A DNA stretch of 64,000 nucleotides from a bacterium (GCA_024228495.1 JAAETJ010000282.1:43531-107530); one strand, 5' to 3'. Shown: positions 1 to 14,632, counted from the first letter of the stretch. Notes: generated by a model from the letters alone, not told the origin. Program-made: numbers and translations.

Positions 1-1
1 T

Positions 2-292
2 AGTAACTATCTGGCGGCCATTAATCGCTTTAAAACCGTTGTGCGCTCCTATCAGACCACCAAGCATGTGGAAGAGGGCTTGGCGCGCCTGACCGAGGCA
101 TATATGGCGATGGGCGTTACCACTGAAGCGCAAAGTGCTGCCGCGATACTTGGTCATAACTTTCCCAGCTCAAAATGGTATCATGACAGCTATGCGCTTC
201 TGAAGTCAGGAGGGCTGGCTCCACGCGAGCATAAGGGGTCGTGGATCTCGCGAACATGGAAAACGGTCACCAAGACCGTTTTACCTGGCTAA
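2..292 (+). CDS. bamD: BamD, outer membrane assembly lipoprotein (C-terminal part)
   Basis: This is the 3' end of a gene that begins before the window; the frame is open from base 2 to the TAA at 290-292. The visible 96 or so residues are helical and TPR-like ([13 protein letters not shown], then [20 protein letters not shown]), followed by the YALL segment and a basic tail, as at the end of BamD/ComL. BamD is the essential lipoprotein partner of BamA in inserting beta-barrels into the outer membrane. The call is supported by the bamD-recN-ligA order, which is common in alphaproteobacteria. A GTG at 41 is in frame but is internal, because the coding similarity continues upstream of it. Confidence 0.85.
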   Translation, partial: SNYLAAINRFKTVVRSYQTTKHVEEGLARLTEAYMAMGVTTEAQSAAAILGHNFPSSKWYHDSYALLKSGGLAPREHKGSWISRTWKTVTKTVLPG

Positions 293-415
293 ATCACTTT
301 TTGATCTGCGCGGTTTTCTCGTTTTTTCAATTCACAGTCTTGTTTGAAAATGCTTGTATCGCAGCGGGATTGCAGCCCATATGGGGGTGACGGTTTTAGC
401 TAAGCGAGGGCGGGA

Positions 416-4731
<4,316 letters not shown>

Positions 4732-4910
4732 GTTGGCTAAAAATGTGGCAGGAACGGTACGCTATCGAGGGTGATGTCGGGTGATACATAGGCCCAATGG
4801 GCGACTGTAAACAGCACGCAGGAAATAGCTGCTGTAATCTGTGTTTCTTAGCTGTAGTAGCTCAGACTTTATCCGACATCGGTGCAATAAGCGGAAATTA
4901 TTCTAGCTGA

Positions 4911-7900
4911 TCATCCCAGTTCGACTAACAGGTCCTTTGCGTCGATATGGTCGCCGGGAAAAACATGAACAGCCTTGACAACGGCATCGTGTTCAGCGTG
5001 AATGCCGAGTTCCATTTTCATGGCCTCCAAGGTCAGCAGCAGATCGCCGGTGGAGATTTTTTGACCAGCTGTCACGGTCACGGCGGCAACCGATCCCATC
5101 ATCGGCGCACCAATGTGATCTGTGTTCCCGGCCTCGGCTTTGGGACGACTGGGAACAGCACTTTTGTTGTTGCGATCCAAAACGCGGATAACGCGCGGCT
5201 GCCCATTGAGTTCGAAGAAGACTTTGATTTCTCCCTCCTTGTTCGTTTCGCTTACCGCCTGCAACCGGATCTCCAGCGTCTTGCCTGGATCGATCTCCGC
5301 CGAGATCTGCTCTCCTGGTTGCATGCCATAGAAAAAGGTGTTGGTTGGCAGGGTGCGCACAGGGCCATAGATCCGGTGACGGCCTAGATAGTCGAGGAAG
5401 ACTTTCGGGTACATGAGATATCCTGCAAGATCCTCATCATCGACGTTAAAGCCTTCCAGTTCTTCGGAGAGCTCCGCCCGCTTACCCTCGATTTCTATTG
5501 GTGGTAGATGCTTGCCCGGACGCTCTAGGTTTGGTTTCTCGCCCTTGAGGACCTTCTTGACAATCTTGTCGGGGAAACCACCCGGCGGCTGACCAAGATT
5601 ACCACGCATCATATCAACCACCGATTCAGGAAAAGCGACTTCGTATTTTGGATCTTCAACTTCCTCTCGGGTGAGCCCCTGACTGACCATCATCAGTGCC
5701 ATGTCACCAACCACCTTGGAGCTTGGCGTCACTTTGATGATATCGCCAAACATCTGGTTGACATCTGCATAGGTCTGAGCGACCTTTGACCACTTTTCCT
5801 CCAGTCCAATGGAACGCGCCTGAGCCTTCAGGTTCGTGAACTGGCCACCCGGCATTTCGTGTAGGTAAACCTCAGAAGCAGGCGCTACTGCACCAGTCTC
5901 GAATGCAACATATTGTCCACGCACGGCTTCCCAGTAATTGCTTATCTCCCGTACTGCTTCAATTTCTATACCGGTGTCCCGCTCTGTATGCCGTAGCGCC
6001 TCGACGATTGAGCCAAAGCAAGGTTGGGAAGTATTGCCGGACATGCTGTCCATCGCTGCATCGACAGCATCCACGCCTGCGTCGCAGGCCGCAAGAACCG
6101 TAGAAGCTGCAATACCGCTAGTGTCATGAGTATGGAAGTGAATAGGCATGCCGATTTCTTCCTTCAGCGCCTTGAACAGCACCCGCGCTGCTGCGGGCTT
6201 CAATAAACCCGCCATATCCTTGACACCCAGAATATGTGCTCCGGTCCCCTTGAGCTTTTTGCCCATCTCAACATAATATTCGAGATCGTATTTCGACCGG
6301 TCGGGATTGAGTATGTCGCCTGTATAACAGATGGTAGCCTCGCAAATCTTGCCGGTTTCCAATACTGCATCAATCGAAACGTGCATGTTCTCAACCCAGT
6401 TCAAAGAGTCGAATACGCGGAACACATCCACTCCAGTCTCTGCAGACTGTTTGACAAAGAACTGAACGACATTGTCGGGGTAATTTGTATAGCCGACACC
6501 ATTCGAAGCACGCAGAAGCATCTGCGTCATGATATTTGGCATATGTTTTCGTAGATCGCGCAGCCGTTGCCAGGGACACTCTTGCAAAAAGCGATAGGCC
6601 ACGTCGAATGTTGCTCCGCCCCAGCATTCGACACTGAACAACTTCGGCAGATTGTGAGCATATGTTTCTGCTACATTGACCATATCAATGGAACGCATCC
6701 GCGTGGCAAACAGCGACTGATGCGCATCGCGCATTGTGGTGTCCGTCATCAACACCTGCTTTTGCGCGGTTAACCAGTCGGCGACTGCCTGCGGCCCCTT
6801 TTCCTCGAGCAGATTGCGCGTGCCGTACGCAAGATGTTTCACGCGCTTTTCGGGAACTCGAGGTTGTTTCATATCGTCCGCCGGCCTGTCTCTCACTTCC
6901 GTATCTGGATGACCATTGGTGGTAATATCAGCAATATATGTCAGGATCTTTGAGGCCCGATCCTGACGTTTCTTGAATTTGAACAATGCGGGAGTTTCAT
7001 CGATGAATCTTGTTGTGTATTCACTGCGGAGAAAGACTGGATGCTTCAACAGGTTCTCGACAAAGGCAATATTGGTCGAAACTCCGCGCACCCTAAATTC
7101 TCTGAGCGCTCGGTCCATACGGTTGATCGCCGCTTCAGGAGTTTGCGCGTGAGCCGTAACCTTCACGAGCAGCGAATCATAGAAGGGGGTAATCACACTA
7201 CCATTATAGGCGGAGCCACCATCAAGCCGGATACCCATACCGTTTGCCGAGCGATAGGCTGTTATGCGGCCGTAATCCGGGATAAAATTGTTCTGCGGAT
7301 CTTCGGTGGTGATACGCGTCTGCAGTGCGTGGCCAATTAGCTGGACCTCACTCTGCGAAACATGACCCGTTGCCTCGGCAATACTCTTGCCCTCGGCAAT
7401 CTTGATCTGGGCCTGAACAATGTCGATGCCGGTAACTTCTTCAGTTACCGTATGCTCCACCTGTACGCGTGGATTGACCTCAATGAAATAGAATTTCCCC
7501 GTATCCATATCCATCAAAAATTCGACCGTACCTGCGCTCTCATAGTTTACGTGCTGACAGATTTTCAGGCCGAGATCGCACAATTCTTCTCGCTGTTCTT
7601 GCGACAAATACGGAGCTGGAGCACGTTCAATCACCTTCTGGTTTCGCCGCTGAACAGAACAGTCGCGCTCCCACAGATGATAGATATTGCCATGCTGATC
7701 TCCGAGAATCTGCACTTCAACATGACGAGCACGAATGATCATCTTTTCGAGATAACCTTCGCCATTTCCAAAAGCAGCTTCAGCTTCCCGCCTACCGGCA
7801 AGAATTTTTTCTTCAAGATCGTCTTCGCTGTTGATCGCCCGCATCCCTCGACCGCCGCCACCCCAACTGGCCTTCAGCATCAAAGGGTAGCCGACCTCCA

Positions 7901-8354
7901 TGGCTTCAGCGCGTATGGCCACTATGTCATCACCTAATACATCCGTTGCGGGAATAACGGGAACTCCGGCAACAATTGCCACTTTGCGGGCACTTGCCTT
8001 GTCGCCAAGTGCTCGCATGGTTTCCGCCTTCGGACCAATAAAGGTGATTCCATTGGCGTGACAAGCATCAACAAAATCGGGATTTTCGCTCAACAAACCG
8101 TAGCCGGGGTGAATGGCGTCTGCCCCCGAGGTTTTTGCCACCCGTATCATTTCATCAATGGACAGATAAGCCGCCACGGGGCCCAGGCCTTCTCCAATAA
8201 GATAGGCCTCATCTGACTTGAACCGATGCAAGGACAGATGGTCTTCTGCGGCGTAGATTGCGACGGTTTTGATACAAAGTTCATTGGCTGCACGTAAAAC
8301 GCGGATCGCAATTTCACTTCTATTGGCAACCAATAGTTTTTTAATTTTCATCAT
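4911..8354 (-). CDS. pyc: Pyruvate carboxylase
   Basis: Biotin enzyme that carboxylates pyruvate to oxaloacetate, the main anaplerotic step when cells live on lactate or pyruvate. At 1147 residues it has full single-chain length. Domains in order are biotin carboxylase (about 1-455, with the glycine-rich loop KASWGGGGRGMR and EVNPRVQVEHTVTE), carboxyltransferase (from about 530, TDTTMRDAHQS), the allosteric/tetramerisation region, and a biotin carboxyl carrier domain at the end with the biotinylated lysine K1113 in EAMKME. The start overlaps the end of lutC by 14 bases, so it is the last gene of a tight lutABC-pyc unit. It converges with ligA across 179 bases. Confidence 0.97.
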   Translation of the reverse strand: MMKIKKLLVANRSEIAIRVLRAANELCIKTVAIYAAEDHLSLHRFKSDEAYLIGEGLGPVAAYLSIDEMIRVAKTSGADAIHPGYGLLSENPDFVDACHANGITFIGPKAETMRALGDKASARKVAIVAGVPVIPATDVLGDDIVAIRAEAMEVGYPLMLKASWGGGGRGMRAINSEDDLEEKILAGRREAEAAFGNGEGYLEKMIIRARHVEVQILGDQHGNIYHLWERDCSVQRRNQKVIERAPAPYLSQEQREELCDLGLKICQHVNYESAGTVEFLMDMDTGKFYFIEVNPRVQVEHTVTEEVTGIDIVQAQIKIAEGKSIAEATGHVSQSEVQLIGHALQTRITTEDPQNNFIPDYGRITAYRSANGMGIRLDGGSAYNGSVITPFYDSLLVKVTAHAQTPEAAINRMDRALREFRVRGVSTNIAFVENLLKHPVFLRSEYTTRFIDETPALFKFKKRQDRASKILTYIADITTNGHPDTEVRDRPADDMKQPRVPEKRVKHLAYGTRNLLEEKGPQAVADWLTAQKQVLMTDTTMRDAHQSLFATRMRSIDMVNVAETYAHNLPKLFSVECWGGATFDVAYRFLQECPWQRLRDLRKHMPNIMTQMLLRASNGVGYTNYPDNVVQFFVKQSAETGVDVFRVFDSLNWVENMHVSIDAVLETGKICEATICYTGDILNPDRSKYDLEYYVEMGKKLKGTGAHILGVKDMAGLLKPAAARVLFKALKEEIGMPIHFHTHDTSGIAASTVLAACDAGVDAVDAAMDSMSGNTSQPCFGSIVEALRHTERDTGIEIEAVREISNYWEAVRGQYVAFETGAVAPASEVYLHEMPGGQFTNLKAQARSIGLEEKWSKVAQTYADVNQMFGDIIKVTPSSKVVGDMALMMVSQGLTREEVEDPKYEVAFPESVVDMMRGNLGQPPGGFPDKIVKKVLKGEKPNLERPGKHLPPIEIEGKRAELSEELEGFNVDDEDLAGYLMYPKVFLDYLGRHRIYGPVRTLPTNTFFYGMQPGEQISAEIDPGKTLEIRLQAVSETNKEGEIKVFFELNGQPRVIRVLDRNNKSAVPSRPKAEAGNTDHIGAPMMGSVAAVTVTAGQKISTGDLLLTLEAMKMELGIHAEHDAVVKAVHVFPGDHIDAKDLLVELG

Positions 8355-9033
8355 ATGTCCCCACTATCTGGTTTGTATCGTCAATCAGAATAATATGCAG
8401 TTCGCGAGGACCATGAGCGCCAGTGACCAGGACACCTTCAATATCAGTCGTACCACTTGCACCAGTGACCAGACAGACGTTTCGAGGGGTTGGATCACCC
8501 GCAATATTTGCGGCATTTGCATAGGACTCAAGGTAGGGTACGATTGTTGAGGCCCGTACCGCAACGATGTGAAAGCTTGGCAGAAAGTTGAAAAGAACCG
8601 GCATATCGCTCGCAGAATGGAAAACCAGTGATCCTGTTTCAGCGATACCCCATCTCGCAATACCAACTACGACGCCGTCATCAACCTCTTTGCCAAGCTG
8701 AAAACCGGATTGCCCCCAATCCAGATCCACCAAAGCCCTGTCAGGCTGTAGTGCAATTTTATTAACCAGACCTTTTTCACTCAAGACGCCGGCGACTGTA
8801 TCAATCAATTCCTCCATCGAAGAGATCCTTGTTATGCTGGCACCGACCTTCGGACCTGAAGTCCTGGTATAAAATGCTTCCACAACATCAGCTATGGAAA
8901 GGCCCGGCAATTCTGGTTCAAATGACGTTAAAAGCTTGACAGCTTCCTGATCAATCGAATGCTCATCAGCCTTTTCGCGATGGGCGAGTGCTACGGATAT
9001 ATTTCCCATGATTTGTTTGCGCGCCAAACTCAT
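8341..9033 (-). CDS. lutC: L-lactate utilisation protein LutC (LUD domain)
   Basis: 230-residue LUD-domain protein, a subunit of the LutABC iron-sulfur L-lactate oxidation system that turns lactate into pyruvate. The start chosen is the ATG at 9033 (protein begins MSLARKQIMG). It overlaps the lutB stop by four bases (ATGA) and has a good AGGAG ribosome site just upstream. The frame is open further upstream, but that part is antisense-like and lies inside lutB. Typical LUD features are the DRALVDLDWGQSGF and IAETGSLVF stretches, and near the end the LVTGASGTTDIEG and GAHGPRELHIILID motifs, which resemble the matching part of LutB. Confidence 0.9.
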   Translation of the reverse strand: MSLARKQIMGNISVALAHREKADEHSIDQEAVKLLTSFEPELPGLSIADVVEAFYTRTSGPKVGASITRISSMEELIDTVAGVLSEKGLVNKIALQPDRALVDLDWGQSGFQLGKEVDDGVVVGIARWGIAETGSLVFHSASDMPVLFNFLPSFHIVAVRASTIVPYLESYANAANIAGDPTPRNVCLVTGASGTTDIEGVLVTGAHGPRELHIILIDDTNQIVGTYDEN

Positions 9034-10445
9034 GATCCGTTCTCCTTGTGACGGGATCTCTGTAATTGCATGAATGATCTTGAAGCAGGAGCTGGAAGAT
9101 CGCGATGCCTGGTCCAATTGCCTGCCAACGGCATCCAACGGATCCGGCCATTTTTCTGGAACAACCGAATGACCTTGGAAGCAATTTTTGAAACTGCGTG
9201 ATAGAGCTTGGGTCGTTTGGCGAATTGGGCCCAAACAGAAACATTCGCTTTTGTCAGCCAGGGTTCATAGCCACTTCGCCAGCTACGGCTTCGCAATTGC
9301 CTTAACAGGGTTGGCAAAGGAATCCCCACCGGGCATACTTCGGCACAACGACCATTTAGCGTGCATGCATGTGGTAAGTCTCGCGACTGCTTCAGCCCAT
9401 CGAAAACGGGCGTCAAAACGGCTCCCATCGGCCCCGGATAGGTTCCGCCATAAGCATGTCCACCGACCTGACGATAGACGACACAGTGGTTCATGCAAGC
9501 GCCACAACGGATACAACGGAGCATTTCCTCCATACCATCTGCCAGCATTTGCGTTCTGCCATTATCGACTAGAATGATATGAAACTCTTCGGGTCCATCA
9601 GCGTCATTCGGTCGTTTGGGACCGCAATGAAAGGTGGTGTATTGAGTTATGTCCGCTCCAGTTGCCGAACGCACCAGCAAGCGCAACAGAACAAAAGCAT
9701 GTTCAATAGAAGGAACGAGTTTCTCTATGCCGGCAGTGACGATGTGCACTTTTGGAGGTGTCGTCGTCAACTCGGCGTTGCCCTCATTTGTAACGACGCA
9801 CACTGCGCCGGTATCCGCTATCAAAAAATTTGCACCCGAGATCCCAACATCGGCGGTTAAAAATTTCTGCCGCAGATCACGCCGTGCACTTAATACAAGA
9901 TCTGCGATCTCCTCACTTACTGGTGGTTTTTCATGCTTGCTTTTAAACAACGAGAAAATTTCTTCGCGACTTTTATGCATTGCCGGCCAGACGATATGTG
10001 AGGGTCTTTCGCCCGCCAGCTGAACGATATGTTCTGCCAGGTCGGTTTCGACACACTCAATCCCAGCAAGTTCAAGCGCATGTGGAAGACCGATTTCTTC
10101 ACCCAGCATGGATTTTGAACGCGTAACACGCTTTGCCTTTGCCATTTTGCAGATATCCACGGCAATATGACTGGCTTCTTCAGCGGTACGTGCCCAATGC
10201 ACCTTTGCACCGGAGGCAACAGCATTGCGTTCAAATGTTTCGAGATAATGATCAAGGTTCGCGATAACGTGATCCTTGATACGTTTTGCACACGATCGCA
10301 TATTAGAAAAATCCGGCAACTCGGCTATTGCGATAGCACGTTTCTTTTCAGCGGTGCTTGCTGTTCGTTCGATCGCTGCTTTCAGCGTTTTGTTTGCAAC
10401 GGCAGCTTGCGCCCTTTTCTTGAAAGTGGATTCGATTGCCGTCAT
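9030..10445 (-). CDS. lutB: L-lactate utilisation iron-sulfur protein LutB
   Basis: About 471 residues. The N-terminal LUD domain (about 60-300, with ISGANFLIADTGAVCVVTNEGN) is followed by a ferredoxin-like segment carrying two cysteine clusters, CIRCGACMNHC and CTLNGRCAEVCP, which should bind two 4Fe-4S clusters. It is the electron-carrying subunit of LutABC. The ATG at 10445 (MTAIESTF) is preferred over an in-frame GTG six codons upstream, because AAGAGGA lies at proper spacing before it. The gene follows lutA by four bases and overlaps lutC by four. Confidence 0.93.
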   Translation of the reverse strand: MTAIESTFKKRAQAAVANKTLKAAIERTASTAEKKRAIAIAELPDFSNMRSCAKRIKDHVIANLDHYLETFERNAVASGAKVHWARTAEEASHIAVDICKMAKAKRVTRSKSMLGEEIGLPHALELAGIECVETDLAEHIVQLAGERPSHIVWPAMHKSREEIFSLFKSKHEKPPVSEEIADLVLSARRDLRQKFLTADVGISGANFLIADTGAVCVVTNEGNAELTTTPPKVHIVTAGIEKLVPSIEHAFVLLRLLVRSATGADITQYTTFHCGPKRPNDADGPEEFHIILVDNGRTQMLADGMEEMLRCIRCGACMNHCVVYRQVGGHAYGGTYPGPMGAVLTPVFDGLKQSRDLPHACTLNGRCAEVCPVGIPLPTLLRQLRSRSWRSGYEPWLTKANVSVWAQFAKRPKLYHAVSKIASKVIRLFQKNGRIRWMPLAGNWTRHRDLPAPASRSFMQLQRSRHKENGS

Positions 10446-10449
10446 GGGA

Positions 10450-11256
10450 TTAATCCTCTTCACCTATGGCTAGTCCATCACTCATATTGGCGAGTATTTC
10501 CGCAACGTGCATTGCGCGAACTTTCTGACCCTGCCGGGACTGCTTGCCTGCAATATTCATGAGGCACCCCAAATCACCCCCCAGCAACAGGTCAGCACCA
10601 GATTCTTTTATTGCTTCTGTTTTTTCACTTACGATGGCGTTGGAGATGTCTGGGTATTTAATGCTGAATGTTCCGCCAAATCCGCAACAATTCTCCGCTT
10701 TGTCCATCTCGCGTAGTGTCAGTCCTTCAACGGAGAACAGCAAGCGCCGCGGTTGTTGTTTTATGCCTAGCTCGCGCAAACCCGAGCATGAATCATGATA
10801 GGTTGCTGTCGCTTCACAGCGAGCCTGCACAGTGCTGATCCCCCGTATGTCTGTCAGAAAGGAAATCAGCTCGAATACCTTTGAGGAGAAAACGGCTGCA
10901 CGTTCTGTCCATTCGGGATCATCAGCCAGAATTTCGGGATAATGCGTACGTATAGTGCCACCGCACGAACCGGACGGCACGATGACATAATCATAAGATT
11001 CGAAATGCTCGATGACCTGTCGGGCAATCGTCTTTGTATTTTCAACGTCCCCACTATTTAAAGCCGGCTGTCCACAGCATGTCTGGGATTTTGGTATGAA
11101 GACTTCACAGCCCGCATCCTCTAGCAGTTTAATCGCTGCAAAACCGACATTAGGCCGAAACAGATCGACAAGGCAGGTTACAAACAGGCCAATTCGTGGG
11201 GATGAGGGACTGTTCTTTGCCTTGGAGAACTGTTCCGGTTTTTGATCTGGCATCAT
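10450..11256 (-). CDS. lutA: L-lactate utilisation Fe-S oxidoreductase LutA
   Basis: 268 residues with two cysteine-rich CCG domains: CCGQPALNSGD near residue 60 and CCGFGGTFSIKYPDIS near residue 190. This is the layout of LutA/YkgE and related heterodisulfide-reductase-like subunits, and it is thought to be part of the catalytic Fe-S centre of lactate oxidation. Two ATG codons are adjacent at the start (11254-11256 and 11251-11253). It is the first gene of the tight lutABC-pyc group and lies 234 bases downstream of lpd, the largest gap in this minus-strand block. No promoter was recognised in that gap. Confidence 0.92.
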   Translation of the reverse strand: MMPDQKPEQFSKAKNSPSSPRIGLFVTCLVDLFRPNVGFAAIKLLEDAGCEVFIPKSQTCCGQPALNSGDVENTKTIARQVIEHFESYDYVIVPSGSCGGTIRTHYPEILADDPEWTERAAVFSSKVFELISFLTDIRGISTVQARCEATATYHDSCSGLRELGIKQQPRRLLFSVEGLTLREMDKAENCCGFGGTFSIKYPDISNAIVSEKTEAIKESGADLLLGGDLGCLMNIAGKQSRQGQKVRAMHVAEILANMSDGLAIGEED

Positions 11257-11490
11257 TCAGTTCCTTCTAATCGACTAGTTGACTTTATCTGAGCCGGAAA
11301 CCTGGCAGTCCGATTTGTTCAACGGCTTGTGCTTCTCCTTCGCCCGACCGAAGTCCCTTCCGGTAACGCTCGGAACGACGAGGATGGGTTTAGACGTTGC
11401 TGCGACAGACGATCCCGGCAAGCCCAGCAATGAATTCTTTGTCAGGCATTTTACTCACTTCTGTATGGTTCGCTGCGGTTCGGCCACGTG

Positions 11491-13248
11491 CTATTTCTTC
11501 TTCCGCTGCGGTGGCAGGTCGGTACAAACGCCTTCAAATACTTCAGCGGCCATGCCGATGGATTCACCCAGCGTCGGATGGGGATGGATGGTCTTGCCGA
11601 TGTCAGCGGGGTCCGCGCCCATTTCAACCGCAAGGCAAACTTCGCCAATAAGATCACCGGCATGGGTGCCTACGATGCCGCCGCCGATGCAGCGGTGGGT
11701 TTCTTCATCGAACAACAGCTTGGTGAAGCCTTCGTCGCGCCCATTGGCGATGGCGCGACCGGAAGCCGCCCAGGGGAACATAGACTTGCCGTATTTGATG
11801 CCCTTCGCCTTGCACTCACCTTCGGTGAGGCCAGCCCATGCGATCTCGGGATCGGTGTAAGCGACCGAAGGTATCTGACGTGCATCAAAGTAGCTGTTCT
11901 TGCCGCTTGCGGCTTCTGCGGCGACATGAGCTTCATGCACCGCCTTATGTGCCAGCATCGGCTGTCCGACGATGTCGCCAATGGCAAAGATATGTGGCAC
12001 GTTGGTGCGCATTTGCTTGTCGACCTTGATGAAGCCGCGCTCGCCAACTGCGACGCCGGCCTTGTCGGCACCTATGAGTTTGCCATTGGGTGAGCGTCCG
12101 ACGGCGACCAGCACCAAGTCGTAGACTTGTGGCCCGGAGGGTGCCTTGTTTCCCTCAAACGCCACATGGATGCCGTCTGCCTTCGCCTCGACGCCAACCG
12201 TTTTCGTTTTGAGCATGATATTGTCGAAACGCGCGGCGTTCTTTTTTTGCCAGACCTTGACCAGATCGCGATCCGCGCCCGGCATTAGGCCATCGAGCAT
12301 TTCGACGACATCGAGCCGCGCACCGAGTGTTGAATAAACCGTCGCCATTTCAAGCCCGATGATGCCACCGCCGATGACCAGCATTTTTTTCGGGATCTGT
12401 CGAAGTTCAAGCGCGCCGGTGGAATCGACAATGCGCGGGTCTGAGGGAATGAACGGCAGGTTCACCGCTTCGGAACCCGCCGCGATGATCGCGTTTGCAA
12501 ACTTGACCGTTTTACTGCCGGAGCCGTCGCTCAAGGTCGTTTCCAGATGATGGGGATCGAGGAACTTGCCGACACCTTGGACGATTTCGACCTTGCGTGC
12601 CTTGGCCATGCCTGCGAGTCCGCCCGTCAATTTGCCGATCACCTTGTCCTTGTGGGAGCGAAGCGCATCAAGGTTGATTTCAGGCTTGCCGTAGCTGATG
12701 CCATGGGCTGCCATGGCGGTGACTTCCTCCATGATTGCGGCGGTATGTAAAAGCGCCTTGGAGGGAATGCAGCCAACGTTGAGGCATACGCCGCCAAGCG
12801 TGGGGTTCCGCTCGACAAGCATAGTCTTGTGTCCGAGATCGGCGGCTCGGAAGGCGGCTGAGTAACCGCCAGGGCCGGCACCCAGAACCAGCACGTCGCA
12901 TTCGATATCTGCGCCACCCGTATGAGTCGCAGCAAGGGGTGCCGGTGTTGCCGCCCCCGCCCCCGTTGCCGTGGACGCCTCGGTGCCGCTTTGAGCGTCA
13001 GCCACCGCGCTGACCGTTTCGAGGACGAGAATTACTGTGCCCTCGGCAACTTTCTCGTCGAGCTTGACACATATCTCTTTGACCGTGCCAGCTACTGGCG
13101 CTGGCACTTCCATGGCGGCCTTGTCGCTTTCGAGCGTGATCAACGGATCTTCAATTGCGATCGTCGATCCCGGCTCGACATGGATCTCAATGACGGGAAC
13201 ATCAGTAAATTCGCCAATATCCGGAATCTTGATTTCAATGGTGCCCAT
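11491..13248 (-). CDS. lpdA: Dihydrolipoyl dehydrogenase with N-terminal lipoyl domain (PDH E3)
   Basis: 585 residues. Residues 1-80 form a lipoyl domain (lysine in LESDKAAMEV), followed by an Ala/Pro/Thr-rich linker and then a flavoprotein disulfide reductase. The FAD-binding start is VLGAGPGGYSAAF and the redox-active pair is in GGVCLNVGCIPSK. The NAD site is GGGIIGLEMA, and the C-terminal interface contains HPHPTLGE. E3 reoxidises the dihydrolipoyl arm of the pyruvate dehydrogenase complex. E3 enzymes with their own lipoyl domain usually go with homodimeric AceE-type E1, which is what lies upstream. It is 36 bases from aceF. Confidence 0.96.
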   Translation of the reverse strand: MGTIEIKIPDIGEFTDVPVIEIHVEPGSTIAIEDPLITLESDKAAMEVPAPVAGTVKEICVKLDEKVAEGTVILVLETVSAVADAQSGTEASTATGAGAATPAPLAATHTGGADIECDVLVLGAGPGGYSAAFRAADLGHKTMLVERNPTLGGVCLNVGCIPSKALLHTAAIMEEVTAMAAHGISYGKPEINLDALRSHKDKVIGKLTGGLAGMAKARKVEIVQGVGKFLDPHHLETTLSDGSGSKTVKFANAIIAAGSEAVNLPFIPSDPRIVDSTGALELRQIPKKMLVIGGGIIGLEMATVYSTLGARLDVVEMLDGLMPGADRDLVKVWQKKNAARFDNIMLKTKTVGVEAKADGIHVAFEGNKAPSGPQVYDLVLVAVGRSPNGKLIGADKAGVAVGERGFIKVDKQMRTNVPHIFAIGDIVGQPMLAHKAVHEAHVAAEAASGKNSYFDARQIPSVAYTDPEIAWAGLTEGECKAKGIKYGKSMFPWAASGRAIANGRDEGFTKLLFDEETHRCIGGGIVGTHAGDLIGEVCLAVEMGADPADIGKTIHPHPTLGESIGMAAEVFEGVCTDLPPQRKKK

Positions 13249-13284
13249 TATGGCGGTTCTCCTTAATTCTTTTGAGGCGCTCGC

Positions 13285-14562
13285 TTAGAGCACGAGTAGG
13301 CGGACATCTTCAAGGATCTGGCACATGCGGCGGGTAAAGCGAGCGGCCAAAGCCCCATCAATGACGCGGTGATCATATGACACGCAAAGCGGTAGCATGT
13401 TGCGAGGCTTGAACTCACTTCCATCCCAGACCGGTCTGATCGAGGAGCGCACAACGCCGAGGATAGCCACTTCTGGCGCTGAAACAATCGGCGTGAAATG
13501 CGTGCCGCCAATGCCACCGAGGCTGGAGATGGAGAAGGTTGCACCCTGGATGTCGGCCGGTGTAATCTTGCCATCACGCATTCTTGCGGACACATCGCCC
13601 AGTTCCCTGGACATTTCGATGATGCCCTTGCGGTCGACGTCCTTGATCACTGGCACGACAAGGCCATCAGGTGTATCGACCGCGACGCCGATGTTGTAAT
13701 ATTTTTTCAAGATCAGCGCGTCTTTCTCGGGCGATAGCGACGAGTTGAAGACCGGATATTCCTTCAAGCAGGCGCAGGCGGCCTTCAACAGGAAAGCCAG
13801 CATGGTGACGCGATAGCCGTCTGATTTGGCCTTTGCGTCAAGCTCCTTGCGGTATTGGTCAAGCTCGGTGATGTCGGCTTCGTCCGCGTGAGTGACATGC
13901 GGCACATTGAGCCAGGCGCGATGTAGATGCGGCCCCGAGAGTTTCTTGAGCCGCGACAGCGGCAGCGTTTCAATCGTGCCGAACTTGCCGAAGTCTTGCG
14001 CCGGGATTTCTGGAATGCCGGAACCGCTGGCAGGCGCCGTGGCAGCAGCAGCGCCGGTCAATGCCCGTTTGACGTCGCCCTTGGTGATTCGGCCTTTGTC
14101 ACCGGTGCCCTTGAGCTTTGTGAGGTCGACCCCCAATTCGCGGGCTATCATGCGCACCGATGGTCCGGCATGGGCGTTGCCGAAATCGATGGGCGGTGGC
14201 AGACTGGTGCTTGAACTAGCAGCTGCTGCCAGAGTAGATACTGCAGGGGTTGCAGTAGCGGATGCCGCGGGAGTTGCGGCCGCTTGGGACTCGACAGACG
14301 CTGCACTATCGGCCGCCGCTTCGCTACCGCCTTCAAGCTTCGCGATGACACTGCCTTTCGACACTTTGTCGCCAAGCTTGATCAGCACTTCGGCGATTTT
14401 ACCGGCAAAGGGAGCAGGCACCTCCATGCTTGCCTTATCGCTTTCCAGCGTCACCAGTGGGTCTTCGGCTTCGATCGTATCTCCGGGAGCTATGTGAATT
14501 TCAATGACGGGGACGTCTTCGAAATCGCCGATGTCAGGAACCTTGATGTCTGTTGTGCTCAT
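13285..14562 (-). CDS. aceF: Dihydrolipoyllysine acetyltransferase (PDH E2)
   Basis: About 425 residues from the ATG at 14562 (MSTTDIKVPDIGDF); an in-frame GTG lies four codons upstream. There is one lipoyl domain (lysine in TLESDKASMEV), a long Ala-rich linker and a peripheral-subunit binding domain (SVRMIARELGVDLTKLKGTG). The catalytic domain ends with the active-site motif SYDHRVIDGALAARF. It transfers acetyl groups from lipoamide to CoA and forms the core of the complex. A single lipoyl domain is fewer than the two or three of many gammaproteobacterial E2 chains. Confidence 0.96.
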   Translation of the reverse strand: MSTTDIKVPDIGDFEDVPVIEIHIAPGDTIEAEDPLVTLESDKASMEVPAPFAGKIAEVLIKLGDKVSKGSVIAKLEGGSEAAADSAASVESQAAATPAASATATPAVSTLAAAASSSTSLPPPIDFGNAHAGPSVRMIARELGVDLTKLKGTGDKGRITKGDVKRALTGAAAATAPASGSGIPEIPAQDFGKFGTIETLPLSRLKKLSGPHLHRAWLNVPHVTHADEADITELDQYRKELDAKAKSDGYRVTMLAFLLKAACACLKEYPVFNSSLSPEKDALILKKYYNIGVAVDTPDGLVVPVIKDVDRKGIIEMSRELGDVSARMRDGKITPADIQGATFSISSLGGIGGTHFTPIVSAPEVAILGVVRSSIRPVWDGSEFKPRNMLPLCVSYDHRVIDGALAARFTRRMCQILEDVRLLVL

Positions 14563-14632
14563 GGTGTGTCTCACTTCGAGAAATTGAAATTAATTTTACG
14601 GGCGGCTGGCTTCGGGCCAGGGCTATGCCGGT

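Noticed and set aside
4813..4837. A weak ACAGCA...TGCTGT inverted repeat between ligA and pyc as a possible terminator.
   Set aside because: Short arms, 13-base loop, and no T-run on either side; not supportable as a terminator.
7362..7937. A 191-codon frame antisense to pyc.
   Set aside because: It lies inside the biotin carboxylase region, which is strongly conserved on the minus strand; no independent support.
8269..8550. Open frame on the plus strand across the lutC-pyc junction.
   Set aside because: It covers a region where two minus-strand genes overlap and carries no domain.
11488..12093. A 201-codon frame on the plus strand across lpd.
   Set aside because: Shadow of the dehydrogenase gene; the residue pattern is random and no start signal is seen.
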